Shown: positions 1 through 7,780 of the stretch, one piece after another
How positions within the stretch are numbered: position 1 is the stretch's first letter
How the letters are laid out: each line of letters opens with the position of its first letter
Assembly: GCF_900659635.1 (NCBI RefSeq)
Contig: NZ_CAACVB010000032.1
Span: forward strand, 1-51,123
Reading direction: 5' to 3'
Length of the DNA: 51,123 bases
Source of the DNA: Actinomadura roseirufa
GTDB taxonomy: Bacteria; Actinomycetota; Actinomycetes; Streptosporangiales; Streptosporangiaceae
Translations under genes and position numbers: made by a program
Notes under the pieces: generated by a model
Database searches by the model: none
What the model was told of the DNA's origin: nothing
What the model saw: the letters and a program-made list of their open reading frames with translations, nothing else

Positions 1-192
1 TCCGAGCTGGGCAAGCTGCCGGTCATCGGCACCGGCAAGGCCGCCCAGGCGCTCCGCTACGCGATGACCAAGATCGGCCGTCCGTACGTGTGGGGCGCCC
101 CGGGCCACCCGGCGCAGGGCGGGAACCGGCCGCACCGCGGCTCGTCGCTGAACGGGGCCGACCGGGAGGACCCGCTGTTCACCGGTCCCTGA
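1..192 (+). pseudogene. Truncated NlpC/P60-like cell-wall hydrolase, C-terminal end
   Basis: The open frame enters from the left edge and ends at the TGA at 190-192. It reads into the opening of an NlpC/P60 domain (ALRYAMTKIGRPYVWGAPG), which in intact endopeptidases is followed within about ten residues by the catalytic DCSG motif. Here the frame continues as a Pro/Arg/Gly-rich tail (HPAQGGNRPHRG) with no Cys and stops about 30 residues later, so the Cys and the downstream catalytic His are absent. Neither other plus-strand frame shows a DCSG block just downstream, which suggests deletion or rearrangement rather than one frameshift. The upstream part lies outside the window, so calling it a pseudogene is an inference. 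A non-catalytic P60-derived tail is possible. Confidence 0.6.
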
Positions 193-226
193 CCGGGCGG
201 CGCGGGCGGGACGGCCGCGGCGCGGC

Positions 227-931
227 TCAGGTCCCGAAGGTCGCCGGGTCGATCTCGATCCAGATCTGCTCGGCGCGGCCCAGCAGCCGCCCGTCCTCCC
301 CGTACAGGGCCGTCGCGGCGTGCATCTTGCGGTCCTCTCTGCTGCGCGCCAGCCCCATCACCACGCACCGCTCGCCCGCCTCGGGGACCCCGGCGACCTG
401 CGCGGTCATCGTGCCGAGGACGGCGGGACGGCCCGCCACGTCGAACGACCAGCCGCCGGGGCAGTCCAGCGCCGCCCACACCAGCTCGCGCGAAGGCGCC
501 TCGGCGGGCACCCAGGGAGCGGCCACGACGCCTTCGGTGCCGGCCTCCTCCGCCACCGGTCCCGGTGCCAGCCGGAGCCCGTCGCCGGGCTCGCGCTCCG
601 GACCGCACACGAAGCAGCGCGGGAACGGGTGGTTCTCGATGGCCCGGAACTTCTCCGCCGCCTCCTGCGCCCGCTCGAACGGCACCGGCGGGACGGGCGG
701 CACCACGATCGCCCCGGCCAACGCCTCGGCGATCAGCCGCTCCCCGTCCCACAGCCGCACGCTGTGCCCGCGCTCGTCCTCCGCCGTGACGGTGAGCTCG
801 GTCTCCAGCGGCGGCGGCCGCCGCAGCGTCACCGTCACCGTGTCGATCGCCACGCGTTCCGCCAGCAGCCCCGCCACGTAACCGCCGTTGCCCGAGCCGT
901 CCGGCCCGTGAAACCGCCGCTCAATGATCAT
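227..931 (-). CDS. Hotdog-fold thioesterase-like protein
   Basis: 234 residues. It resembles two-domain hotdog-fold (acyl-CoA thioesterase-like) proteins of actinomycetes. A glycine-rich GNGGYVAG segment near residues 14-21 lies where hotdog proteins carry their substrate helix. Between the two halves is a conserved-looking HPFPRCFVCGPERE block (about 101-114) with Cys106 and Cys109. The second half has a DCPGGWSF segment. The start is ATG at 931, with GGGGGAA about six bases upstream. The gene stands alone on the minus strand, with repeats in its upstream region (954-978). The fold assignment is by pattern only. Substrate is unknown and no catalytic residue can be assigned with confidence. 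Confidence 0.6.
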   Translation of the reverse strand: MIIERRFHGPDGSGNGGYVAGLLAERVAIDTVTVTLRRPPPLETELTVTAEDERGHSVRLWDGERLIAEALAGAIVVPPVPPVPFERAQEAAEKFRAIENHPFPRCFVCGPEREPGDGLRLAPGPVAEEAGTEGVVAAPWVPAEAPSRELVWAALDCPGGWSFDVAGRPAVLGTMTAQVAGVPEAGERCVVMGLARSREDRKMHAATALYGEDGRLLGRAEQIWIEIDPATFGT

Positions 932-979
932 TTAGGTTCCCCCGTGCTCACATGCACCGATCAAAACGGCACCGATCAT
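923..979 (-). promoter_or_regulatory. Upstream repeats of the hotdog-fold gene
   Basis: GCACCGATCA occurs twice, at 954-963 and 969-978 (15-bp period). AATGATCATT, a perfect 10-bp palindrome, overlaps the start codon at 923-932. On the minus strand TATGAT lies next to the distal repeat and could be a -10 element. This looks like an operator/promoter region, but no regulator is encoded next to it. Confidence 0.35.
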
Positions 980-1032
980 AATGATTCGGTCTGACGGTCC
1001 GGCCGCCGCCCCGGTTCCGGGGCCGCCCGGCG

Positions 1033-1061
1033 TTTCCCCGGTCTTTCCCCGGCCTTTCCCC
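1033..1061. repeat. Three TTTCCCC repeats at 11-bp spacing
   Basis: TTTCCCC begins at 1033, 1044 and 1055, about one helical turn apart, in the gap between the hotdog gene and the zinc-finger-like gene. No adjacent gene is obviously served by it. It may be a simple low-complexity repeat. Confidence 0.4.
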
Positions 1062-1164
1062 ACCGTGTTCCCGGCATGCGGATCGGCGTGCCCGGTCGGG
1101 TCGGCACTATGAAGGCGGCACGCTCAGGGGACGGGCCGGCGCGCGCGGGCCGGGGGAGTGCGGA

Positions 1165-1680
1165 TCAGACCGCGCGGGACGGCTGGGGACGTCCCGGCCG
1201 GGTGGTGAAGAAGACCGACAGCGAGCCCTTCAGCCGGGCGCGCACGGTGTCCTCGTCGACGGCGCCGCCGGCGGGGACGGGCGTGCGCTCCAGCGCGCGG
1301 GCGATCAGCAGCTCGATGTTGCGGTCGGCGACCAGCACCGAGCACGTGTCGCACGCGTACCACGGGTAGAGCATGTTGAGGACGGCCACCGCGGTGTCGT
1401 CGTCCGACAGCTGCGTGGTGTCGAGCTCGACCTCGAACATGTCGGTGTCCTCGGGGTCGAGCGTGGGGTAGTAGAGCCAGCTCGGCCCCGGCACGGCGCA
1501 GAAGTCGCACGCCTGGTCATGCGGGGCGGGCGCCCCCACCGCCAGCTCGAGCTCGTGGTCCCACGGCTCCACCCGCCGGTTGTGGCGGTAGCCGATCCCG
1601 TCGAGCGAGCCCTCGCGGTTGTGCGTGACGTCGTGCACCTCGCCGCCGCAGCGGGCGCACATGAAGCCGATGTCCTCCAT
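1165..1680 (-). CDS. Putative zinc-binding protein with three Cys pairs
   Basis: 171 residues from the ATG at 1680, which has GGGGAGGG directly upstream. In-frame codons further upstream read as low-complexity Arg/Gly and were not used. Three CxxC pairs are visible: C8/C11 (CARC), C58/C61 (CDFC) and C110/C113 (CDTC). The first and second resemble knuckles of a zinc ribbon. His17 and His20 follow the first pair. The middle is acidic and aromatic (PSWLYYPTLDPEDTDMFEVEL). I do not recognise the family. The role could be nucleic-acid or protein binding. It is monocistronic, with an ABC ATPase gene starting divergently at 1972. Confidence 0.65.
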   Translation of the reverse strand: MEDIGFMCARCGGEVHDVTHNREGSLDGIGYRHNRRVEPWDHELELAVGAPAPHDQACDFCAVPGPSWLYYPTLDPEDTDMFEVELDTTQLSDDDTAVAVLNMLYPWYACDTCSVLVADRNIELLIARALERTPVPAGGAVDEDTVRARLKGSLSVFFTTRPGRPQPSRAV

Positions 1681-1971
1681 GTCCCTCCCCGGATCGCTGA
1701 GGCACCGGCTCTCACAGTATCCGCCCGGGCGCCCGGCACGTACCAGGTGCCACGGCTCATCGGGTACCTTGAAGATCCTCTCTGGCGCCCTCGCCCCGGT
1801 GATCCCGGTCGTCCGCGTCTCCGCGTGCCGCCCACCCGCGCGTCCCCGCCCGCGTGTCCCGTACCGTTTCCTCACCCACCGTGTCCGGGATGGTCACGCG
1901 GCGTCCTTCTTCGCCCGCGTCCGTGTCCCGTCTCGGCGGCCCGCCCGCCGCGTCCCTCTGGGGAGGTCCCG

Positions 1972-2778
1972 TTGCCCCGCGTGCCCGACCGTCCCGGCGT
2001 CGTCCTGAACGCCGACAAGATCGACCTCGTCCGCGAGCGGCGGCCGCTGCTCGACGGGGTCACCATGACCGTGCTCCGGGGCGAGCACTGGGCCCTGATC
2101 GGGCCGAACGGCGCAGGCAAGAGCACCCTGCTCGGCATCCTCGGCGCCTACACCCACCCCACCCGCGGTTCGGCGGAGATCCTCGGCCGCACGCTCGGCC
2201 GGGTGGACGTCCAGGAACTGCGCAGGCTGATCGGCCAGGTGAACCCCCGGCACCCGCTGGAGTCGGCGCGGACCGTCCGGGAGATCGTCCTCACCGGGGT
2301 GACCGGCACGATCGAGCTCGTCCCGCGCTGGACCCCGACCGCGGAGGAGCTGCGTCGTGCCGATGCGCTGATCGCGCTGCTGGGCCTGGAGCGCCGAGCC
2401 GAGGCCCGCTGGCCGCACCTGTCGCAGGGCGAGCGCGGCCGGGCGCTGATCGCCCGCGCCCTGATGCCCGATCCGCCGCTGCTGCTGCTCGACGAGCCCG
2501 CCACCGGCCTGGACGTCGCCGCCCGGGAACGGCTGCTGGCGAGCATCGACCAGCTCCGCGCCGACCGGCCCGAGCTGACGACCGTGCTGGTCACGCATCA
2601 CCTGGAGGAACTTCCCACCAGCACCAGCCACGCCCTGCTGCTGCGGGAGGGCCGGGTGCTCGCCTCCGGCCCCGCCGCGGACGTGCTCACCACCGAGCGG
2701 GTCAGCGCCTGCTTCGACCATCCGATCACCATCACCCGGAACAACGGCCGCTGGGCGGCGACCGCGGGCCCGGCGTAG
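1972..2778 (+). CDS. ABC transporter-type ATPase, no permease nearby
   Basis: 268 residues from a TTG at 1972, preceded at good spacing by GGGGAGG (1960-1966). A GTG at 1981 is a weaker alternative. It has a full nucleotide-binding domain: Walker A GPNGAGKS (about 44-51), signature LSQGE (about 150-154), Walker B LLLLDEP (about 170-176) and the switch His in VLVTHHLEE. No membrane subunit flanks it. The arrangement recalls the single-domain ModF/iron-type ATPases that stand alone in actinomycete genomes. Whether it energises a transporter encoded elsewhere or acts in the cytoplasm cannot be seen from here. Confidence 0.85.
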   Translation: MPRVPDRPGVVLNADKIDLVRERRPLLDGVTMTVLRGEHWALIGPNGAGKSTLLGILGAYTHPTRGSAEILGRTLGRVDVQELRRLIGQVNPRHPLESARTVREIVLTGVTGTIELVPRWTPTAEELRRADALIALLGLERRAEARWPHLSQGERGRALIARALMPDPPLLLLDEPATGLDVAARERLLASIDQLRADRPELTTVLVTHHLEELPTSTSHALLLREGRVLASGPAADVLTTERVSACFDHPITITRNNGRWAATAGPA

Positions 2779-2788
2779 CGGCCGGGCC

Positions 2789-4129
2789 TCAGTCCGCCTC
2801 GACGCGGTGGGCCGCCAGCCGCGCCAGGACCGCCTGGTTGGCCTCCCACCCGTCCGGGAACTTCACGGGCACGCCGAGGTGCACCGGCTCGGTGGACGGA
2901 TGGGCGTCCAGCAGCTCCGGGATGCCGGCCCGCGCCACCACCACGCACGCGTGCCGGTGCCGCGACGTCAGGACGCAAAGCCGACCCGACTCCAGGTGGA
3001 ACGCCGTGGCGTCCCGGCGCCCCGAAAGCGGATGCAGGACGACCGTCACGTCGTACTCGCGGCCCTGGAGCCGGTTGGCGGTGTCGACCGTGATCCCCTC
3101 GCCGTGCGGGCCGAGCGCCGCGCGGATCGCGGTGACCTGGTCGCGGTGCGCGGCGCCGATCGCGACCCGGTCCGCGCCGACCGGCGCGGAGCCGTGCTCG
3201 GAGTGCGCGACGGGCCCGCGCTGCAGCAGCCGCACGGCGAGCGCCGCCGTGGCGCGCACGGCCTCGGCGTCGGTGCGCAGCGTGTGCCGGGCGGGCAGCT
3301 CGTACAGCGCCCACCCGGACGCCGCGGCCTCCTCCAGCGCGAGGTCGTAGGTCGTGCCCATGCCGCGCGCGCCGTACTCCAGCCGCCGCTCGCCCTCGCG
3401 GGTCCCGGCGCGGAAACCCGTGAAGGGGTAGAACGCCTCCGACACCAGCGGCGCGGCCGAGGCGGGCAGCCGCCACGACACCGGCAGCCGGTGGACGGGC
3501 AGCTCGGGGTTGTGCGCGAGCAGCACCGACACCGCGCTGCGCATCGGATCCCACGACAGGCCCGTCCAACGCTCGACCTCGACGGTGGAGAACGGGTCCA
3601 GCTGCCCGGGATCGCCCACGAACAGCGCCCGCTCGAACCGCCCCGCGATCCGCAGCAGCATGTCCGAGCGCATCTGGTACGCCTCGTCCACGATCGCCCA
3701 CGGCCACGACCCACCGGCCAGCGTCGCCCACTTCGCCGCCGTCGCGATCACGACGGTCCGCTCGGCCAGGTCGTCGGCCTTCTGCGCGACGCGCACCGAC
3801 GGGCGCGCGAGGACGCGCTCGGACGGCGCGTACCCCGAGGCCGACAGCCGGCCGAGCGCAACGTCCGGGTGCTTGTCCGCGATGCGCTCGATGAGGTCGT
3901 CGACCTGCTCGTTCGTCTGCGCCACGATCATGAGCCGCTCGCCCGCGGCGGCCAGGTGCGCGGCGGCGCGCACCACCAGCGTCGACTTGCCCGCGCCCGG
4001 CGGGGAGTCGACGACCACGCCCCGGTGGGATCCGGCGAGGTCGGCCAGCACGTCCTCGACGACCCGCGTCGCGGCCGCGGACGGGTCGGCGCCGTCGTCC
4101 ACCTGCGCGGCCGGGCGGCGTTCGGTCAT
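2789..4129 (-). CDS. Superfamily 1 (Upf1/Dna2-like) helicase
   Basis: 446 residues from the ATG at 4129, which overlaps the upstream stop (ATGA) and has GAGGAA six bases upstream; an ATG at 4135 is too close to that site. SF1 motifs appear in order: Walker A SPPGAGKST (about 42-50), motif Ia QTNEQVDDL (71-79), motif II DEAY (148-151), motif III GDPGQL (172-177), motif V TANRLQGREYD (350-360) and a motif VI-like LTSRHRH segment (388-393). The GDPxQL and QGREYD signatures fit the Upf1/Dna2-like branch better than UvrD. It is the last gene of a four-gene coupled operon that also encodes a Cas4-like nuclease. The inferred role is unwinding nucleic acid for that nuclease. Confidence 0.9.
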   Translation of the reverse strand: MTERRPAAQVDDGADPSAAATRVVEDVLADLAGSHRGVVVDSPPGAGKSTLVVRAAAHLAAAGERLMIVAQTNEQVDDLIERIADKHPDVALGRLSASGYAPSERVLARPSVRVAQKADDLAERTVVIATAAKWATLAGGSWPWAIVDEAYQMRSDMLLRIAGRFERALFVGDPGQLDPFSTVEVERWTGLSWDPMRSAVSVLLAHNPELPVHRLPVSWRLPASAAPLVSEAFYPFTGFRAGTREGERRLEYGARGMGTTYDLALEEAAASGWALYELPARHTLRTDAEAVRATAALAVRLLQRGPVAHSEHGSAPVGADRVAIGAAHRDQVTAIRAALGPHGEGITVDTANRLQGREYDVTVVLHPLSGRRDATAFHLESGRLCVLTSRHRHACVVVARAGIPELLDAHPSTEPVHLGVPVKFPDGWEANQAVLARLAAHRVEAD

Positions 4130-5598
4130 GACCATTCCTCTTCGGCGTCCTCGTCGGTCGGCACGTACTCCTCGGGCGGCCCGCCGTGCGTCCACGGCGT
4201 GTCCTCGCGGTCGGGGAACTTCGCGGCCCCGAACGAGCCCTCCGACAGCGAGGTGAAGCACACCCGCTCACCGGGGCGCGGCACGCTCCCCGGCTCGGCG
4301 GTGAGCTTGCGGCCCATCCCGCCGGTCAGCTCCAGCAGCACGCTCCCGGCGGCCAGTTCCACGATCTTTCCCTTGAGCGCGGGCCGCGCGGCGTTGCACA
4401 CGGTCGTCCCCACGTCCAGCCGCACCGGGTCGGCGGTGCCCACCCGCAGGTGCGGGCGCAGCTTGGGGCGCTTGCCCGTCTCGTCGAGCCGGTCCGGCTC
4501 GCAGTCGGTGACGACGCCGCCGAACGCCTGCCCGGCCAGCCGGTACTCGGCCATGACCAGCGGGTCGTCGAACGCGCGCTGCGCGTCGTAGGCGTCCTGC
4601 GCGCGCTCCAGGTCGTGGAGCCGCCGCGCGGCCCGCACGGGCGGGTCGCGGCGCGCCTGGGGATACGCCTCGCCGAACGTCTGGTGGTAGTAGGTGAAGG
4701 CGTCCCGGTCCCGCTCCCAGCGTCCCGGCACGCTCGCGCCCTCCGGCAGCGCGCGCAGCAGGCCCACCGCCCGCCACATCAGCTCCCACGTCGGCTCGAG
4801 CTGCCCCGCGATGGCGCCGCGCAGCCTCTCCTCCGCGCGGTGGTCGCCGCCCGACCGGTCGTAGGCGGCGATCGCCGGGGCGAGGACCTCGTTGTCGAAG
4901 GTGGGGTCGGTCGCGGGCCCGGCGGGCGGGCAGGTCACGGGGTCCTCCGCGCGAGCCGCGGCGGCCGGGCCGTCCAGCCCGTCCGGCGGGTCGATCCAGC
5001 CGAGCAGTGCCGCGAGGTTGCCGTCCTCCAGGGAGGACTGCCCGGTCGCCCAGTGCAGCCGCAGCACCTCCGTCATCGCGCGCAGCAGCGACGACCCCGG
5101 ATGGTCGTAGCGGTCGGCGAACCACGTCAGCCACCGGCCGAGCACCGGCACCGCCGGGTCGACCGCGTACGGGCCCTCCGTGCTGCGGAACCGCGTCGAG
5201 CGCCCGAGCAGCCGCAGGAAGCCGACGCCGCCCCGGTTCGGGACGAGCAGCTGCGGCGCGTCCCCGTAGCGGATCCGCTCGTCGCCGTCCTTGCCGGGCG
5301 GGAGCTCCTCCACCCCGCCGCGGCTCGTCTCGATGTGGTTCAGGACGAGCTTGGCGAACTCCGCGGCGAACTGGAAACGCAGGTCGCGGTTGCGGGGCTG
5401 CGGCACCACCAGCAGCGACGCGTCGTCGCGGGCGGCGCCGACCAGCACCGCGAGCGGCGCCGCCGCCTCCCCGGCGAGCTTCAGCGGGACCAGGACCAGC
5501 GGCGCCTCGGCGACATGGCAGTGCCGGACCGTCGCCAGCGGCTGGGCGATCCCGTCCACGGCCGCCCGCAGCTGGGCGAGCGAGGTCAGCGCGCTCAT
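4126..5598 (-). CDS. Unknown protein, third gene of nuclease/helicase operon
   Basis: 490 residues, start ATG at 5598, 19 bp after the nuclease stop, ending in a 4-bp overlap with the helicase start. I recognise no domain. The N-terminal 100 residues are hydrophobic and contain a Val/Leu-rich segment (APLVLVPLKL). A GVGFLRLLGRSTRF block sits near residue 120, and a long central region is predicted-helical and charged. The C-terminal third, with short Val/Leu-rich segments (GKIVELAAGSVLLELTGG), could be a small beta-barrel. The tail is acidic (DEDAEEEWS). Tight coupling to both the helicase and the nuclease suggests a dedicated partner subunit or substrate-recognition protein. No enzymatic motif is evident. 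Confidence 0.85.
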   Translation of the reverse strand: MSALTSLAQLRAAVDGIAQPLATVRHCHVAEAPLVLVPLKLAGEAAAPLAVLVGAARDDASLLVVPQPRNRDLRFQFAAEFAKLVLNHIETSRGGVEELPPGKDGDERIRYGDAPQLLVPNRGGVGFLRLLGRSTRFRSTEGPYAVDPAVPVLGRWLTWFADRYDHPGSSLLRAMTEVLRLHWATGQSSLEDGNLAALLGWIDPPDGLDGPAAAARAEDPVTCPPAGPATDPTFDNEVLAPAIAAYDRSGGDHRAEERLRGAIAGQLEPTWELMWRAVGLLRALPEGASVPGRWERDRDAFTYYHQTFGEAYPQARRDPPVRAARRLHDLERAQDAYDAQRAFDDPLVMAEYRLAGQAFGGVVTDCEPDRLDETGKRPKLRPHLRVGTADPVRLDVGTTVCNAARPALKGKIVELAAGSVLLELTGGMGRKLTAEPGSVPRPGERVCFTSLSEGSFGAAKFPDREDTPWTHGGPPEEYVPTDEDAEEEWS

Positions 5599-5617
5599 GC
5601 GCGCGGGTTCCCGGGGG

Positions 5618-6772
5618 TCACGCGGCGCCGTCCCGCGCCCCGCGCGCCTCCGGCGTCGGCGCTCCGGCCAGCGTCTCGGCCCGCACCGCCGCCAGCGCCT
5701 CGTCGCGCAGCCGGGCCGCCGTGCGCAGCTGCGCGGCGGTCTCGGCCAGGTCGTCGGACGGGTCGAGCGAGCCGTCCGCGAGCGCGAGCGCGGTGCCGAT
5801 CGTGTCGACGCCGCCGAGGTCGTCGCGGACGGACCGGCCGAGCGCGCCGGTCGCCCCGCACGCGCGCGCCTCGTCCCGGCAGAAGAACGCCATCTCGCAG
5901 CCCGCCATGCACTCGGGCGCGTACCGCGCCTCCACCGTCCGCACCGCGTCGGCGAGCGCCGCGCCGGGCCCGAACGTGAGATCGCCGGGCAGCGCGTCGA
6001 GGATCCGGTCGATGCGGGTGAGGCGGGCGAGCTGCCGCTCCAGGACGGCGAGCTGGGGCCGCACGTCCAGCGGCGCCGCCACGGGCCGGTTGGAGAAGTT
6101 CTCCGGGCAGACCAGGAACACCTCGTGCGACACCCTCGCCGGGTCGTGGCCCAGCTCGCTCACCAGGCGGCGCAGCGCCAGCACGTACACCGCCGACTGC
6201 CGGGCGGCCGCCGCGACCTGCTCGGGTTCGGCCTGCCCGTCGACGACGGCGAACGACTTGATCTCGATGACGTGCAGCCGTCCCGCCAGCTGGAACGCGA
6301 TGACGTCGGGCTCCAGGTAGGCGAGCTGCCCGGCGATCTCCAGCCGCAGCAGCGGATGGTCGAACAGCGTGCCCTCGCCCGACTCCAGCGCGCGGGCCAG
6401 CAGGCGCCGGGTGCGGGCGTGCCGCAGCTCCCGGCCCTCGTTGCCCGCGACCACCTCCAGGTCGTCGTAGGCGACCTCGGGCACGGCGAGGCCGAGCCCG
6501 TCGCGCAGCAGCGTCAGCAGCTCGGCGCACCCGTCGGCCTTCACCTGCGCCTCGAAGGCGTTCCCGCGGGTGATCGCGAACTGCGACTGCCCGAACGGCG
6601 AGGGGAAGCCCAGCTCGCGCGCGACCGCGTCCTTGTCGACCCCCGCCGCGTCCATCACCCCGCGGCGGGCGCAGCCGGGATTGGCGGTCAGCGCGGCGAT
6701 CGTGCGGGCGTCGTGGTTGCGCGGGGGAGCGCCGCCGCGCAGCCGGTCCAGGTCCGGCGCGGTCTCGGTCAT
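5618..6772 (-). CDS. PD-(D/E)XK (RecB/Cas4-like) nuclease with Cys cluster
   Basis: 384 residues from the ATG at 6772, which overlaps the previous stop (ATGA) with GGAGAG upstream. It has the active-site pattern of RecB-family nucleases: a GNAFE block (70-74), Asp156 in EPDVIAF, Glu170-Ile-Lys172 in HVIEIKSF, then Gln192 and Tyr196 in RQSAVYV (QxxxY). Cysteines sit where Cas4, AddB and Dna2 hold an iron-sulfur cluster: C34 (NPGCARRG) before the core, and C288, C292, C298 and C305 after it (CMAGCEMAFFCRDEARAC). Four of these could ligate a [4Fe-4S] cluster. The combination with the SF1 helicase encoded in the same operon matches the domain content of Dna2, here split. Predicted role: ssDNA end resection or invader-DNA degradation. 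Confidence 0.9.
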   Translation of the reverse strand: MTETAPDLDRLRGGAPPRNHDARTIAALTANPGCARRGVMDAAGVDKDAVARELGFPSPFGQSQFAITRGNAFEAQVKADGCAELLTLLRDGLGLAVPEVAYDDLEVVAGNEGRELRHARTRRLLARALESGEGTLFDHPLLRLEIAGQLAYLEPDVIAFQLAGRLHVIEIKSFAVVDGQAEPEQVAAAARQSAVYVLALRRLVSELGHDPARVSHEVFLVCPENFSNRPVAAPLDVRPQLAVLERQLARLTRIDRILDALPGDLTFGPGAALADAVRTVEARYAPECMAGCEMAFFCRDEARACGATGALGRSVRDDLGGVDTIGTALALADGSLDPSDDLAETAAQLRTAARLRDEALAAVRAETLAGAPTPEARGARDGAA

Positions 6773-7704
6773 CGGTCCGTCTCTCCAGTGGTGGCACGGC
6801 GCCTGGTGGATGTGTTCAGGGCCCGCAGCCGGCTGCCGAACAGCCGTTCCGCGTCGTCGAGCCGGGCCCGGGCGCGCCCGGCCGCCGACGCCCGGCCGCG
6901 CCGGTCGGGCTCCCGGTGCACGTCCAGCTCGGCCCGCGCGGCCGCCGCGAGATCGGCCGGCTCGACGGTACCGACCGTACCGGTGACGGCGCCGGGAATG
7001 TTGGACGCGAACCGCCACAGCAGCCGCTGCACGTCGGGGGTCGGCGCCGCGCGCCCAGCGTGCTCGGCGAGGCGGACCGCGGCGGTGAGGAAGTCGGTGC
7101 GCGGGCTCAGCGGCCCGACGATCCGCCGCTCCAGCGGCCAGGTGCTCACCGTCAGCAGGCCGCGGGCGGGGGCGAGCAGGTCGGCGGTCAGCGCGGCGCA
7201 CAGGTAGTAGGGCCGCGCGTAGGGCGCGGTGCGGAACGAGCGCTCCTCGTCGCGGCGCAGGCTGGTCAGCCGGCTCGCCGCGATCTCGCCGGGGAAGAAC
7301 GCCGCGTACACCGACCCGACGAGCTTGGGCGCGGCGGGCGCGCCGAGGAGGGTCAGCGCCTGGTGCACCTGCTCGCGGACGGGCAGCAGCCCGCGTCCGG
7401 CCTTCGTCCCGGCGCGCGCGCCGCGTTCACGACCCGGGGCCTCGTCCCGGGCGGGCTGCGGACGGTCACCGCCCTCGTCGCGCTCGCCGTCGTCATCGTC
7501 GTCGTCGCGGACGGGCTCGCCGGTGCCGTCCTCGGCGCCGAGGACGGCGTCGTCCCACTGCCGCTCGGCCAGGCGCAGGTCCGCGCGCAGGTCGCGGGCG
7601 GACCGCCGGTCACCGGCCGCGGCCGCCCGCCGGACGGCGGCGCGGAGCTCGGCGATGCGGGCCTCCAGCGCGTCCGGTGTCGGGAGGCCGGGGGAGCGGG
7701 GCAT
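6769..7704 (-). CDS. Unknown protein, first gene of nuclease/helicase operon
   Basis: 311 residues from the ATG at 7704; a GTG at 7734 would add ten residues but lies inside the CTGGAA repeats. The first 70 residues are Ala/Arg/Leu-rich and probably coiled-coil (DALEARIAELRAAVRRA). An acidic linker with six consecutive Asp follows, then an Arg/Gly-rich stretch. The C-terminal 190 residues look globular (LTLLGAPAAPKLVGSVYAAFF, ARPYYLCAALTADLL, DVQRLLWRFASNIPG). No family is recognised. The stop overlaps the nuclease start. As the promoter-proximal member it may be a regulator, sensor or DNA-binding adaptor of the system. Confidence 0.8.
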   Translation of the reverse strand: MPRSPGLPTPDALEARIAELRAAVRRAAAAGDRRSARDLRADLRLAERQWDDAVLGAEDGTGEPVRDDDDDDGERDEGGDRPQPARDEAPGRERGARAGTKAGRGLLPVREQVHQALTLLGAPAAPKLVGSVYAAFFPGEIAASRLTSLRRDEERSFRTAPYARPYYLCAALTADLLAPARGLLTVSTWPLERRIVGPLSPRTDFLTAAVRLAEHAGRAAPTPDVQRLLWRFASNIPGAVTGTVGTVEPADLAAAARAELDVHREPDRRGRASAAGRARARLDDAERLFGSRLRALNTSTRRRATTGETDR

Positions 7705-7724
7705 GCGGGTGACAGTACAGGAGC

Positions 7725-7750
7725 TTCCAGACACTTCCAGCGTTTTCCAG
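7725..7750 (-). promoter_or_regulatory. Three CTGGAA boxes at exact 10-bp spacing
   Basis: On the minus strand CTGGAA occurs at 7745-7750, 7735-7740 and 7725-7730, so the same face of the helix is presented three times. The array lies 21-46 bp upstream of the ATG of the nuclease/helicase operon, over the expected promoter. No regulator gene is adjacent. Confidence 0.55.
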
Positions 7751-7780
7751 CTTTGTGGCGACCATGTCGCCGGGAGGCGG

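Noticed and set aside
1519..1971. Long plus-strand N-terminal extension of the ABC ATPase
   Set aside because: It reads as low-complexity Pro/Arg sequence antisense to the zinc-finger-like gene, and a good ribosome-binding site precedes TTG 1972.
5618..6772. Genuine CRISPR Cas4
   Set aside because: No cas1, cas2 or array in the window, and the protein is longer than typical Cas4 and coupled to an SF1 helicase.
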